Shown here piece by piece: positions 18,255 through 34,494 of a stretch of DNA of 64,000 nucleotides. Made by a program: the position numbers and the translations under genes. The stretch spans positions 3,286,001-3,350,000 of the forward strand of contig NZ_CP036525.1 in the NCBI RefSeq assembly GCF_007741535.1. The letters run 5' to 3'. The notes beneath the pieces were generated by a model, which saw only the letters and a program-made list of their open reading frames with translations, was not told where the DNA came from and did no database searches. Numbering within the stretch: the stretch's first letter is position 1; each line of letters starts with the position of its first letter. The stretch comes from Rubripirellula lacrimiformis. Lineage in GTDB: Bacteria; Planctomycetota; Planctomycetia; Pirellulales; Pirellulaceae.

Positions 18255-21200
18255 ATGTACTGGCTCGCTGAAGTCTCGGTCAAACGACCGGTGTTCGCGC
18301 TGATGTTGATCACAGCCTTGGTGGTCGCTGGAATTGTGGCCTTTCCTTCGCTAGGCGTTGACCGATTTCCCAGCATGGATATGCCGGAAATCTACGTCAG
18401 CACCGAGTACGTCGGGGCGGCGGCCGAGGAAATTGAATCGGAAGTCAGCAGCGTCATCGAAGATGCGGTCGCGACCGTCGCAGGGATCGAAGAATTACGA
18501 TCCATTTCACGCGATGGTCGTTCGTTTGTAATCATCACTGTCGAACTCGACCGCGACATCGACGCTGCGATTCAAGACGTGCGCGATGCGGTCGCCGGGG
18601 TGGTCAGACGATTGCCCGCGGGCATCGAACCGCCCGTCGTCGAAAAACGCGACATGGAATCGTCACCCATCATGACGTTGGCCGTTTCGGGGCAACGTTC
18701 ATCACGCGAACTATTCGTGTTGGCCGAACGGAACGTCAAGAACGTCATCGAATCGTCACACGGTGTGGGCGAGGTCGTCATCGCGGGGGCAGCCGACCGC
18801 GCCATCCAAGTCGACATCGACGCCGACCGATTGGCGGCCCATCAGCTATCGATCCTGCAGGTTCGCGAAGCCCTGGTGCGACAGAACGCGGAAGTGCCCG
18901 GTGGCCGCGTCGACGAAGGCGGTCGCGAATTGACGATGCGGACGCTCGGGCGGTTCGAGAACTCTGCCGATTTTGCCGACCTGGTGGTGAACACCGTGGA
19001 TGGCGTCCCCGTTCGACTAAGCGACCTGGGCAGTGTCACCGACGGCACCAAAGAAGTTCGCACGTTGGCTAGTTTGAATGGTCAGCCAGCGGTGGTTTTG
19101 GAAATCCAACGCCAATCGGGACAGAATACCGTCGCTGTGATCGATGCAATCAAACAGCGACTGCCACGTTGCAACGCTCTGCTGCCCGATGATGTTACGG
19201 TCACGATCATTCAAGACCAGTCGCGTTACATTGTCGAAGCGCTTCACGAGATTGAACGTCACTTGATTTCTGGCAGCATCCTGGCCTGCCTGACGGTGTT
19301 GTTGTTCATGCGATCATGGCGATCGACCGTCATTGCAGCGGTCGCCATCCCGGCGTCGATCATCGCGACGTTCGCGTTCATGCGGTGGTTCGATTTCACG
19401 TTGAACAATGTCACGATGCTGGCGTTGGTGTTGATGGTAGGCGTGGTGATCGATGACGCGATCGTTGTGCTGGAGAACGTCTTTCACTGTATCGAAGAAA
19501 AGGGGATGGACCCGATCGAAGCGTCCATCCAAGGCACCCGAGAAATCGCATTGGCGGTCTTGGCGACCACCGTGTCGCTGGTGATCGTATTCTTGCCAGT
19601 GTCGTTCTTGTCCAGTGTTACCGGACGAATGCTGTTCCAGTTCGGCGTTACCGCGACCGTTGCGATTCTGATTTCGATGCTGATCAGTTTCTCTTTGACG
19701 CCGATGATGTGCAGCAAGTTGTTGCGACGAAGCAAGAAAGTGGATGCGGGCGACACCGCGGCATCACGCCGAGGATTTTATTCCTATGTGGAACGCAGCT
19801 ATCTGTGGATGTTGGCGTTGTCACTGCGTTTCCGTTGGGTCGTGCTTGCCGTCGTCGTTCTGGTGATCGCGTCGAATGTCCCGCTAAGCCAACTGGTACA
19901 GCGTGATTATGTTCCGCTGAATGTCGATGAATCCGAATTCGAAGTGCGTGCCGAGGCGCGTCAGGGGGCCAGCATCTTGGCCATGCGGCAGGCGATCGAA
20001 AGAGTCGAATCGGTGCTTCGCAACGTCGAAGGCGTCGAAACGGTGTTAGCGACCGTCGGGACGCGTGGCGGAGGCGACGTGAATCGAGCCGGATTTTTCA
20101 TTCGATTGCAGGACAGCAAGCAGAGATCGTTTTCTTTGTCCCGGTTGGCAGACGGATTGTTGGCCGGAGACGTCGGGGCGGCGTGGCGTGGGAATTTTAC
20201 CCAGCGTCAGAAAATGACCGAGATCCGCGCTCTGCTAAAAACGATTCCCGACTTGCGATTGTCGGTGCGAAATCTGACCTCGCTTCGACAAGGCGCCCCG
20301 GTCGACATTGACTTTGCGATCACCGGTTCGGATGCCGATCGATTGTTGGAATTCAGCGACCAGCTTCGGCAACGTGCCAAGCAGATCCCGGGGCTGGTGG
20401 ACGTGATGTCGACGCTGCGAATTGACAATCCGGAATTGCTGGTTCACATCGATCGACCACGGGCGGCCGCGATGGGTGTAGCGGTTCAAGAAATTGCAGA
20501 CACGTTGCGAGTCGCCGTCGGTGGCGACGATCGTGTTTCTCGCTACTTGGATCGATCCGCCGGGGATGCCTACGATGTGGAGTTGCGGTTGGTCGGCATG
20601 GACCGAAACGACGTGCCATCGATCTCGCAACTGTTCGTGCGGACCAACCCGAACGCCGCCAGTCGACCGAGCGAAAATTTGGTAGCTCCCGTGTCGACAT
20701 TGGCAAGTCGCAACGTCGTCGCCACCAACACGGTGCCGGGAATGGCATCGCTGACGCGATTGGACAACGTCGTCACCTTCGACGTCAGCACGTCGGCATC
20801 GCGGATCGACCGGCTTAGTCGGCAGCGAATGGTAGCCGTGCGAGCCAACATTGCAGACGGCTATGCCCTGGCGGACCGGATCGCGGCGCTGCAGGCAGCA
20901 GCCGACGAAATCGGAGTGCCGCCCGGTTTCAATGTCGAGGTCTTGGGGGGTGGGCGTGAATTGGAGCGGACGATCGCCGATTTCGGTTGGACGTTCCTGT
21001 TGTCGTTCGTGTTCATGTACATCGTGTTGGCGGCCCAATACGAAAATTTGGTTTACCCCGTTATCATCCTGTTGTCGCTTCCGATCGCCGTTCCGTTTGG
21101 TTTGATCAGTCTGTACTGGGGTGGTGAGACTCTGAACTTGTACTCGGCGCTTGGGATTTTGGTGCTGTTTGGCGTCGTCAAGAAGGCCGCCATTTTGCAA

Positions 21201-21509
21201 GTCGATCACACCAACACGCTTCGTTCTCAAGGACTGCTGCGACACGACGCGATCATGCTGGCCAACCGTGATCGATTGCGGCCCATTTTGATGACCACGA
21301 TCTCGTTTGTTGCCGGTCTGCTTCCACTGTTGATCGCCACCGGTCCGGGAGCCGAGGAACGTCGCTCGATCGCGGTGTTGGCGGCCGGGGGGCAAACGTT
21401 GTCGTTGCTTTTGACCCTGCTGGCGATCCCCGTGCTGTACACTTTCGTCGATGATTTAAGCCGGATCGCTTCAAGAATTGGAAAAGGAAGCTCGGCAAAC
21501 GAAGCCTAG
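18255..21509 (+). CDS. RND-family multidrug efflux pump (AcrB/MexF-like inner membrane transporter)
   Basis: A 1084-aa proton antiporter. The start MYWLAEVSVKRPVFALML is the typical first helix. Two repeated halves each have a large periplasmic loop (~35-335 and ~560-865). Helix 4 contains GVVIDDAIVVLENV with the Asp-Asp pair of the proton relay, and FGVVKKAAILQVDHTN provides the partner Lys. The length is slightly above the usual 1030-1050, mainly in the second porter loop. With the preceding lipoprotein adaptor it forms a tripartite export system; the substrate is unknown. Confidence 0.94.
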   Translation: MYWLAEVSVKRPVFALMLITALVVAGIVAFPSLGVDRFPSMDMPEIYVSTEYVGAAAEEIESEVSSVIEDAVATVAGIEELRSISRDGRSFVIITVELDRDIDAAIQDVRDAVAGVVRRLPAGIEPPVVEKRDMESSPIMTLAVSGQRSSRELFVLAERNVKNVIESSHGVGEVVIAGAADRAIQVDIDADRLAAHQLSILQVREALVRQNAEVPGGRVDEGGRELTMRTLGRFENSADFADLVVNTVDGVPVRLSDLGSVTDGTKEVRTLASLNGQPAVVLEIQRQSGQNTVAVIDAIKQRLPRCNALLPDDVTVTIIQDQSRYIVEALHEIERHLISGSILACLTVLLFMRSWRSTVIAAVAIPASIIATFAFMRWFDFTLNNVTMLALVLMVGVVIDDAIVVLENVFHCIEEKGMDPIEASIQGTREIALAVLATTVSLVIVFLPVSFLSSVTGRMLFQFGVTATVAILISMLISFSLTPMMCSKLLRRSKKVDAGDTAASRRGFYSYVERSYLWMLALSLRFRWVVLAVVVLVIASNVPLSQLVQRDYVPLNVDESEFEVRAEARQGASILAMRQAIERVESVLRNVEGVETVLATVGTRGGGDVNRAGFFIRLQDSKQRSFSLSRLADGLLAGDVGAAWRGNFTQRQKMTEIRALLKTIPDLRLSVRNLTSLRQGAPVDIDFAITGSDADRLLEFSDQLRQRAKQIPGLVDVMSTLRIDNPELLVHIDRPRAAAMGVAVQEIADTLRVAVGGDDRVSRYLDRSAGDAYDVELRLVGMDRNDVPSISQLFVRTNPNAASRPSENLVAPVSTLASRNVVATNTVPGMASLTRLDNVVTFDVSTSASRIDRLSRQRMVAVRANIADGYALADRIAALQAAADEIGVPPGFNVEVLGGGRELERTIADFGWTFLLSFVFMYIVLAAQYENLVYPVIILLSLPIAVPFGLISLYWGGETLNLYSALGILVLFGVVKKAAILQVDHTNTLRSQGLLRHDAIMLANRDRLRPILMTTISFVAGLLPLLIATGPGAEERRSIAVLAAGGQTLSLLLTLLAIPVLYTFVDDLSRIASRIGKGSSANEA

Positions 21510-21532
21510 GTTTTTCCAGTTTTGCATTGCAC

Positions 21533-22975
21533 ATGAAAACTTATCAGCACTGGATCGATGGCCAAGATGCAGGCGAACCCGACGCGTGCGAACCCGACGC
21601 AGGGGTTTTTGATGTACTGAATCCCGAGGATGATTCGGTGATCGCCACGGCGGTTCGCGGCACGGTCGATGACGTGGCCCGTGCCATCGCTGCGGCGGAC
21701 GCGGCATGGGCGACTTATCGAAAAACGAGTCCGAGCCAGCGGGAAGGATGGCTTTTGGCAGCCGCCGATCTGCTGGAATCCGATGGGCAGCGGCTGGTGG
21801 AGCTGTTGGTTTCCGAGGTCGGTTCACCGATCAGCAAGGCGCGGCGGGAGATCGCCACGTCCGCCGGTGTCCTGCGATCCGCCGCCGGGACCTGCCGCCG
21901 CCAAACCGGGCAAACGATCCCAACCGATGTTCCGGGGCGTGTCAGCTATAGCGTCCGCTGTCCGTTGGGGGTGGTCGCGGGGATCACGCCGTTCAATGTG
22001 CCGCTGATCAAAGGAATCAAACACAGTGCGATGCCGCTAGCGACCGGCAACACCGTGGTGCTGCTGCCGTCGCCCCAGGCCCCCGGTGTGGCGATCGAGA
22101 TTGCCCGACTGTATCACCAGGCGGGATTTCCGCTGGGTGCATTCAACGTGGTGTTGGGCTATGGCGATCAGATTGGCGACGCGTTGACGGGGGCATCTGC
22201 GGTTCGCGCCGTCGGTTTTACCGGATCCAACGATGTTGGGCGGCACATCGCCGGCCGGTGCGGTGCGAGCCGAAAACGGTTCACTTTGGAAATGGGCGGC
22301 AAGAATCCGTTGATCGTGATGGACGACGCGGACTTGGACCAAGCTGTGAAGGCCGCCATTGCAGGGGCGTTCCTGTTTCAGGGGCAAATCTGTATGTCAT
22401 CCAGCCGGATTCTGGTCGCTCGATCCATCATCGATTCATTCACGCAGCGACTTGCCGCGGCGGCACAAGGTTTATCGTTGGGGGACCTGCGTGAACCTAG
22501 CACGATGATCGGCCCCATCATCCATGAACGTCAACGCAGCAAGATTCGGCGGCACGTCGATGACGCGATCCGGCGCGGTGCCACGCTGGTCACCGGTGGC
22601 AAGTGGGTTCAGAATCGATTTCAGCCGACCGTGCTAAGTAATGTCCCGGCGGATGCTGTGATTCACCGCGAAGAAACGTTCGGGCCGGTGGCAGTGATCG
22701 AACCCTTTGACGCCGTCGACCAAGCGATCGATTTGGCAAACTCAACCAACTTCGGTCTGACCGCGTCGGTGTTCACGTCCAGTCTGAAAACAGCGCTGCG
22801 CTGCGTCGATGAAATCGATGCGGGAATGGTCCACGTCAACGAGATGACGATCCAAGAAGAAGCTCACGTTCCGTTTGGCGGGAACCGCGACAGTGGGTTT
22901 GGACGCGAAGGCAGCGAAGTGGGCATCGATACCTATACCGAGTGGAAATGGGTGACGATCCACGGCCTGGGTTAG
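21533..22975 (+). CDS. NAD(P)+-dependent aldehyde dehydrogenase
   Basis: A 480-aa enzyme of the ALDH superfamily, with its ATG at 21533, 24 bp after the pump's stop. Residues ~135-175 (GVVAGITPFNVPLIKG) form the cofactor-binding region, GFTGSNDVGRHIA the glycine-rich turn, FTLEMGGKNP contains the general-base Glu, and GQICMSS the catalytic Cys. The C-terminus PFGGNRDSGFGREGSEVGIDTYTEWKWVT fits the family. The subgroup resembles vanillin/salicylaldehyde-type dehydrogenases, but the substrate is not certain. The N-terminus has a small DACEPDA repeat. Co-transcription with the pump is possible but may be read-through. Confidence 0.92.
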   Translation: MKTYQHWIDGQDAGEPDACEPDAGVFDVLNPEDDSVIATAVRGTVDDVARAIAAADAAWATYRKTSPSQREGWLLAAADLLESDGQRLVELLVSEVGSPISKARREIATSAGVLRSAAGTCRRQTGQTIPTDVPGRVSYSVRCPLGVVAGITPFNVPLIKGIKHSAMPLATGNTVVLLPSPQAPGVAIEIARLYHQAGFPLGAFNVVLGYGDQIGDALTGASAVRAVGFTGSNDVGRHIAGRCGASRKRFTLEMGGKNPLIVMDDADLDQAVKAAIAGAFLFQGQICMSSSRILVARSIIDSFTQRLAAAAQGLSLGDLREPSTMIGPIIHERQRSKIRRHVDDAIRRGATLVTGGKWVQNRFQPTVLSNVPADAVIHREETFGPVAVIEPFDAVDQAIDLANSTNFGLTASVFTSSLKTALRCVDEIDAGMVHVNEMTIQEEAHVPFGGNRDSGFGREGSEVGIDTYTEWKWVTIHGLG

Positions 22976-23201
22976 CCAACCCATCGTCCGCAATCGCCTG
23001 ATGCTGTTTTGTCGGCCACCCGATGATCGTGCAAGAAAAAAGTGTCCGACCCAAATGGCACTGAATCTGCGGCAGGTCTTTGCCGAGTGAGATCGACCAT
23101 CGGTTGACAGTAAGCAGGTTCAATAGCTCGGAGCCTGGCAACGACCTCACGCCGGCCTTATACCATTTCCACCCACCGATTCGGCGGAAGAGCCAGAAGT
23201 T

Positions 23202-23283
23202 TTAACCACGAATCACACGAATGACACGAATATGAAAGGCACTGTTCCTTTCCCATTCGAGTGATTGGTGTCATTCGTGGGTT
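23202..23283. repeat. Imperfect inverted repeat, ~26-bp arms
   Basis: ACCACGAATCACACGAATGA on the left is mirrored by GTGATTGGTGTCATTCGTGG on the right around a ~30-bp centre. The ACGAATGACACGAAT phrase is a dispersed type of repeat seen in many environmental bacteria (from memory). It lies in the gap after the aldehyde dehydrogenase gene; 22976-23201 holds nothing else recognised. Confidence 0.6.
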
Positions 23284-23299
23284 TTGCATTTTGGTTCGG

Positions 23300-24197
23300 C
23301 GCTGCAATGCAGCACAGCCCAATCGTTTCACCGCGTGGGCAACGCCCCGCGCGTCCATACACTGAAACGCGCGGCCCGCCGGGCACACGGCTAAACGACG
23401 CGCAGCAATGCAACACAGCCCAATCGTTTAACCGCGTGGGCAGCGCCCCGCGCGTCCATGCACTGAAACGCGCGGCCCGCTGGGCACACGGCTAAGCGAC
23501 GCGCTGCAATGCAACACAGCCCACAGCCCAATCGTTTAACCGCGTGGGCAACGCCCCGCGCGTCCATACACTGAAACGCGCGGCCCGCCGGGCACACGGC
23601 TAAACGACGCGCTGCAATGCAACACAGCCCAATCGTTTCACCGCGTGGGCAACGCCCCGCGCGTCCATGCACTGAAACGCGCGGCCCGCCGGGCACGCGG
23701 CTAAACGACTCGCTGCAATGCAGCACAGCCCAATTGTTTCACCGCGTGGGCAACGCCCCGTGCGTCCATACACTGAAACGCGCGGCCCGCCGGGCACACG
23801 GCTAAACGACGCGCAGCAATGCAACACAGCCCAATCGTTTCACCGCGTTGGCAACGCCCCGCGCGTCCATACACTGAAACGCGCGGCCCGCCGGGCACGC
23901 GGTTAAACGACGCGCTGCAATGCAACACAGCCCAATCGTTTAACCGCGTGGGCAACGCCCCGCGCGTCCATACACTGAAACGCGCGGCCCGCCGGGCACA
24001 CGGCTAAACGACGCGCTGCAATGCAGCACAGCCCAGTCGTTTAACCGCGTGGGCAACGCCCCGCGCGTCCATGCACTGACACGCGCGGCCCGCCGGGCAC
24101 ACGGCTAAACGACGCGCTGCAATGCAGCACAGCCCAATTGTTTCACCGCGTTGGCAACGCCCCGCGCGTCCATACACTGAAACGCGCGGCCCGTTGG
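23300..24197. repeat. 101-bp palindromic tandem repeat array, nine units (module D)
   Basis: The ATG of CTGCAATGCA/GCAATGCAAC lies at 23307, 23408, 23509, 23617, 23718, 23819, 23920, 24021 and 24122: 101-bp spacing with one 7-bp insertion. Each unit is itself an imperfect palindrome (CGTTTAACCGCGTGGGCAAC against the complement of GGGCACACGGCTAAACG). A single copy sits at 55968-56042. The right end replaces the 3' end of the Abi_2 remnant. Confidence 0.95.
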
Positions 24198-24199
24198 CC

Positions 24200-24686
24200 A
24201 AGTTGGGAAAACCATCGTAGGTTTGCTGATACTTCGAGACGAAAAGTAATCATTCGATTGCCTGGCTTCTTCACGAAGCGAATCGAGCCAATCGGTGTGA
24301 TCGAACGACTACAAGCGATTACTGTATCCACGAGGCTGCTGAAAGTTTGTTCGATTGAGATGCCCGAACTCCCCAACAGGCTGTGCGAAAAAGTGAGCGA
24401 CGGTGATCCGGAAATCGACCTCAATCACTTCCAATGCGTCAGCAATGATGTCTCGTCGATGAACATCGAAACGATAAGCGTTGTCGATGTCTCGGTAAGT
24501 CGTTCCTTCATAGAACGTATGCCGGTTTGGTTCAAAGGCGAGTGCATAGCCACTGTGCCGGTAGTAGCCGAGGTGGTTGAGAAACTCTTTGCAGTCTGGT
24601 TTATCATCAATGACCAGTCCTCTCGATTCGAGCAACGCCATTTGGTCGTCAATCGAAAGCCAATCCTTGTCGTAAGACTTTGTCAT
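24200..24686 (-). pseudogene. Abi_2-family (abortive infection) gene remnant, 3' end lost
   Basis: From the ATG at 24686 (ribosome site AGGGAGCGA) 125 codons run to a stop at 24309. The text LLESRGLVIDDKP, FLNHLGYYRHSGYALAF and YRFDVHRRDIIADALEVIEVDFR is characteristic of Abi_2/AbiD/F proteins, which are ~300 aa. In the same frame, after the stop, the similarity continues (HTDWLDSLREEARQSNDYF ... PTW) until the 101-bp repeat array begins at ~24197. So a nonsense change plus truncation by repeats inactivated it. Family members abort phage infection and bind RNA or act as toxins; this copy is probably dead. Confidence 0.75.
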
Positions 24687-25068
24687 TCGTCGCTCCCTGT
24701 CTTGGGGAGCGGAGGAAGAGGCCAGCCAAGATGCACACAAGTGTCGATATCGACGCTCAAAGCAGTAGCGGCAGTAGCAACACGGGTTTTCCCGCCCAAG
24801 GGTCCTTAGGTTGATCAAGAAACCCGCCTTTTATGCACGTCACTGAAGTGGCGATGGACCAGTTCCAGGAGAGATGCAGCGTGAGTGTTGCATGAAGTAT
24901 CGGTTTCGTCTCGCCGAGAATTGCGGTGGACCATGGCTCGGCTTCGTGATTGACACTGAATTGTCGCCATTTTGGCGGAAAAACCGCGAAAACTCCTTGC
25001 TTGACCACGACGTTCTATTTGGAAAATTGTCGGAAACATTCGAGGATTGTCTGCTGGTGCCGTCATTT
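24687..25068. other. Gap without a recognised gene
   Basis: About 380 bp between the Abi_2 and SNF2 remnants. A plus-strand frame at 24874-25101 (75 codons) has no recognisable family or codon bias and overlaps the helicase remnant, so it is not called as a gene. Confidence 0.5.
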
Positions 25069-25435
25069 TTACTCCTCCATCATCCGGTGAAAGCTGAATA
25101 ACAGCGTTACGCTAGTTCGCTGGCGTAGTTGTCCTTCGATTTGCTCGAGCAGTTCGTCTCGACGTTCGTCGATCTCGTCTTGGGCTTGATGCAACCGTTT
25201 GGGGCGTTCTTTATCAGTGTGTTCCGACGTCTTGGTGTGCTACTGAGCGGCTAGTATCAGCCGATGAGGAGGCCAGAGCGGCGACCTCTCTAGCCTCTCG
25301 AATTTCTTTGTCGATTTCCTTGATTCCCAATCCCAAGCCCTGCTTCAACTCGTCGGACCAGCGACCCGGCTTCAAAACCTCATCGTCAAAATGCAGGAAA
25401 TTACGTTGTTCGACTTCTTTGACACGGCTGGTCAT
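25069..25435 (-). pseudogene. C-terminal fragment of a SNF2-family helicase
   Basis: A first frame (25435 to ~25230) reads EVEQRNFLHFDDEVLKPGRW and GIKEIDKEIREARE. A second frame (~25220 to the stop at 25069) reads RLHQAQDEIDERRDELLEQI followed by EGQLRQRTSVTLLFSFHRMM. Together they match the coiled C-terminal region that follows the SNF2 helicase core in large defence-associated helicases (the family's 'qDeIDxrrdxLi' block, from memory). A frameshift separates the parts and the helicase core upstream is gone. It marks a former defence gene, possibly a DISARM-like or related helicase; the exact system cannot be named. Confidence 0.65.
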
Positions 25436-25533
25436 TTCCTCTTCACGATGAGCTGAAAAATCGGGGTGCTTGTTTACGTAGCGGAAAATTGGTGTTCGTG
25501 AATTTGGGCTGAATCGACCAAAATTCGTGAGTT

Positions 25534-26269
25534 ATGGATGTGCGCAGGATCACGACCGATTGCCCCGATTGGAAGCCGTTGCTCGAAAAGCAGCAGGCGA
25601 TCATTGACATGCTAGTCAAGCAGGTCGAGTTGCTTGCTGGCCGTCTCGAAAAAGTCGAGTGCGAAGGAAAGCGTCAGGCCGCTCCGTTCCGTAAGAAGCG
25701 CAGAGCCGATCCGAAGAAGCCAGGACGCAAGAGCGGTGAAGACCACGGCAAGTATCATCGCTGAGCGGTGCCTGAGAAGATCGATGAAACCTACGATGCG
25801 CCGCTTCCGAAATACTATCCTGACTGTGGGCACGGCGAACTGACCAAGACCGAAACGCTCGTTCAGTTCCAATCCGGTATCCTCCCGTCGTCATCAATCG
25901 ACATTTCAGTATCGACGCGGGTACTTGGCATTTCGGCGTGGAGTGAATGACGTGTTGCTCGAGGCATTCGAATGCCGTATCCGATTTCGGCGAGATGCGA
26001 TGACCGCTCATGGGATGAAGGTAATTGCCGGGCGATTGACGATGCAGATGTGGGACTTGGTCCTCCATCGGAAAACGCACCGCGGTAGCGAACGCTTCGC
26101 GAAGTTCCTTGCAAATCATTTCGACGACCTGTTCACGTTATTGCGACATCCCGGTGCGGCTGCAACGAACTGGCGAGGCGAGCAAGCCATCCGTCTAGCG
26201 GTCGTGTATCGAAAAGTCTGGGGTGCAATCGAACCAAAACCGGAGCACTTGCTTAATCAAGAATCGTGA
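25534..26269 (+). pseudogene. IS66-family transposase remnant
   Basis: The N-terminal part (from 25534) has the leucine-zipper-like region and QAAPFRKKRRADPKKPGRK, the typical IS66 TnpC basic block. A TGA interrupts after GKYHR, and PEKIDETYDAPLPKYYPDCG continues the zinc-binding part. Frameshifts and a large deletion follow. The end (~26100-26269) reads FLANHFDDLFTLLRHPGAA and LAVVYRKVWGA, the IS66 C-terminal 'TNN..AERalRp' region with the key residues lost. No terminal inverted repeats were found. It abuts the trailer end of the CRISPR array. Confidence 0.75.
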
Positions 26270-26393
26270 GCGTGATGCAAACCTGCAGACAACGACTGGC
26301 CGGCCCCCTCGATTTTATCTATCGTCAACTGACCGCGACCAGCCCGCTGGCGATGCCACTACCCAACACCGCTCGTTAAACAAGTACGGTCGA

Positions 26394-32944
<6,551 letters not shown>

Positions 32945-33124
32945 TGCGGTGGTCGTTCGACGCAGCCACCGTTGCCTTTAAACGTAGCGATTCGCGAACC
33001 AGGCGTGTAGTGCGGCATTACCCGGCTTCCTGATCAGACGCTATCGATTGAAGTGCCGCCCCGGCGGGCTTGAAACCGCTTTCGCGAACCAGCCAGCTTT
33101 GGCGTGGGCGCTTCACGTTCGCGG
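32945..33124 (-). promoter_or_regulatory. CRISPR leader region
   Basis: This is the 180 bp between the cas2 stop and the leader-proximal repeat. It is non-coding and contains the 12-bp sequence TTCGCGAACCAG twice, at 32991-33002 and 33081-33092, exactly 90 bp apart. Such repeated leader motifs may serve promoter or adaptation-factor binding (inference). No clear -10/-35 pair could be assigned. Confidence 0.65.
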
Positions 33125-33418
33125 TCACGCCAAAAGTGTCCCGCCACTGAGGTCCGTTGAGGGGTTCGTGCCAATGTGCTCCACCCGCTCACGCCATTGA
33201 TTGCCCAGCCGGTAGAAACGCAGGCTGTCCTCCTCCGGCTCCATCGTATCGAGCAGCCGCGCACGGCATTCGACCCACTTCGCATGATCCAAATCCAACT
33301 CGAAAACGCTGTTTTGAACCCGCTGGCCATAGTCCAAGCAAATTTTGGCGATCAAACGCAAGCGACGTTTTCCCGCCGCGCTCGCCGTGCTCACATCATA
33401 CGTCACTAACATCACCAT
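33125..33418 (-). CDS. cas2: CRISPR-associated endonuclease Cas2
   Basis: A 97-aa protein from the ATG at 33418, which has AAAGGTGG eight bases upstream; a GTG at 33427 is an alternative. MVMLVTYDVST is the Cas2 first strand with the conserved Asp, and YGQRVQNSVFELDLD the typical second strand of the ferredoxin-like fold. It is the last gene of the cas operon, 50 bp after cas1, and with Cas1 and Cas4 inserts new spacers at the leader end that starts 180 bp downstream. Confidence 0.95.
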   Translation of the reverse strand: MVMLVTYDVSTASAAGKRRLRLIAKICLDYGQRVQNSVFELDLDHAKWVECRARLLDTMEPEEDSLRFYRLGNQWRERVEHIGTNPSTDLSGGTLLA

Positions 33419-33468
33419 CGACGCCACCTTTGAATCGTGCTGATTTCAATCTTGTCACCAACCGATGT

Positions 33469-34494
33469 TCACTTCCAAATGAACGCCGGGTATTCGTCCA
33501 AATCGCCTCGCAGATGCCGTGCGAGCAACCGTGCCTGCAAGTGCACCAACAGCCCCATCGTGGTTTTCTCGCCCAAGAACGGATGTTCAATGGTGTCTTG
33601 CTTGCGGGTTTGATAGGCCGTCAGTACCGTTTTTCGGGTCTTGTCGTCCATTCGCACCGCTCCCGATGAAGTCACCTCGAAGCCTTTGCAACTGACCTGT
33701 TTACGATTGATCAGTGAGAACGCCAAACGGTCCGCCAAAACAGGGCGAAATTCCTCCATCAAATCCAACGCACACCCCGGCCGCCCCGGACGATCGCGAT
33801 GCAGAAATCCCACCGCAGCGTCGAGCCCACATGCCTCGCAAGCGCTGCGGGCGTCGTGCGCAAGCATCGCGTAAAGAAACGACAGCAATGCGTTGATCGG
33901 ATCCAGTGGCGGTCGTCTCGATCTTCCTTTCATTTGAAACCCGTCCACGGATGTCAAATCACCAAAGGACGCAAAGTATTTTGACGCCGACTCGCCCTCA
34001 TACCCCCGCACTGTGTCCGCGTCATCGGCCTTGGCGACCCGCCGCAAGATCGGTGCCAGCTGTTTCGCGGCCAGCTTTAACCGGCTTGATCGGTCCTCGT
34101 CCTTGGCGTCACGGGCCGCCCGCAGCAGTACACTGCGAGAGTTCGCAATTTTGCCGGAGATGCAATTGCGTGCTATCCGTGCGGTCAGCTCGGGGTCGTC
34201 GGCCGCCCGGTACTGTTGGCGCCGAAGTAGCACGTTGCCAGGCGAGAACCCGACGACGGCGGCTCGAAACCGTCCATGCGGCGACATCAGTGAAATCGAC
34301 ACACCGGCTTCGGCACAGGCGGCGGCCAATTGCGAACTGAATCCAACCCGACCAAAGCAAACGACGCTATCCAAATTATGCAGTGGCACACGAAGCAGCG
34401 TTTTCTTCTCGAACCGAACTTGCACAGCCGCACCGTCCTTGGCCAAGTAGCTGCCTTCAGTGGTTACAAATAGTGTGTTCAGATGACGCTTCAT
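33469..34494 (-). CDS. cas1: CRISPR-associated integrase Cas1, type I-C
   Basis: A 341-aa integrase. It begins [21 protein letters not shown], the characteristic I-C start, with an N-terminal beta domain and C-terminal helical domain. Likely metal ligands are Glu in [11 protein letters not shown], His in [12 protein letters not shown] and the acidic residues of DLMEEFRP. The start overlaps the end of cas4 by 4 bp (ATGA type), so the two are translationally coupled. It forms the Cas1-Cas2 spacer integration complex. Confidence 0.97.
   Translation of the reverse strand: MKRHLNTLFVTTEGSYLAKDGAAVQVRFEKKTLLRVPLHNLDSVVCFGRVGFSSQLAAACAEAGVSISLMSPHGRFRAAVVGFSPGNVLLRRQQYRAADDPELTARIARNCISGKIANSRSVLLRAARDAKDEDRSSRLKLAAKQLAPILRRVAKADDADTVRGYEGESASKYFASFGDLTSVDGFQMKGRSRRPPLDPINALLSFLYAMLAHDARSACEACGLDAAVGFLHRDRPGRPGCALDLMEEFRPVLADRLAFSLINRKQVSCKGFEVTSSGAVRMDDKTRKTVLTAYQTRKQDTIEHPFLGEKTTMGLLVHLQARLLARHLRGDLDEYPAFIWK

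Noticed and set aside
18053-18271. A small gene between the RND adaptor and pump
   Set aside because: Its sequence is dominated by the 15-bp direct repeats and it overlaps the pump start; no family resemblance.
23391-23955. Several frames in the 101-bp array ('GGPRVSVYGRAGRC...')
   Set aside because: They are frames through the repeat units, identical between copies and lacking starts with ribosome sites.
24874-25101. A 75-codon plus-strand frame as a gene
   Set aside because: No recognisable family and it overlaps the helicase remnant on the other strand.
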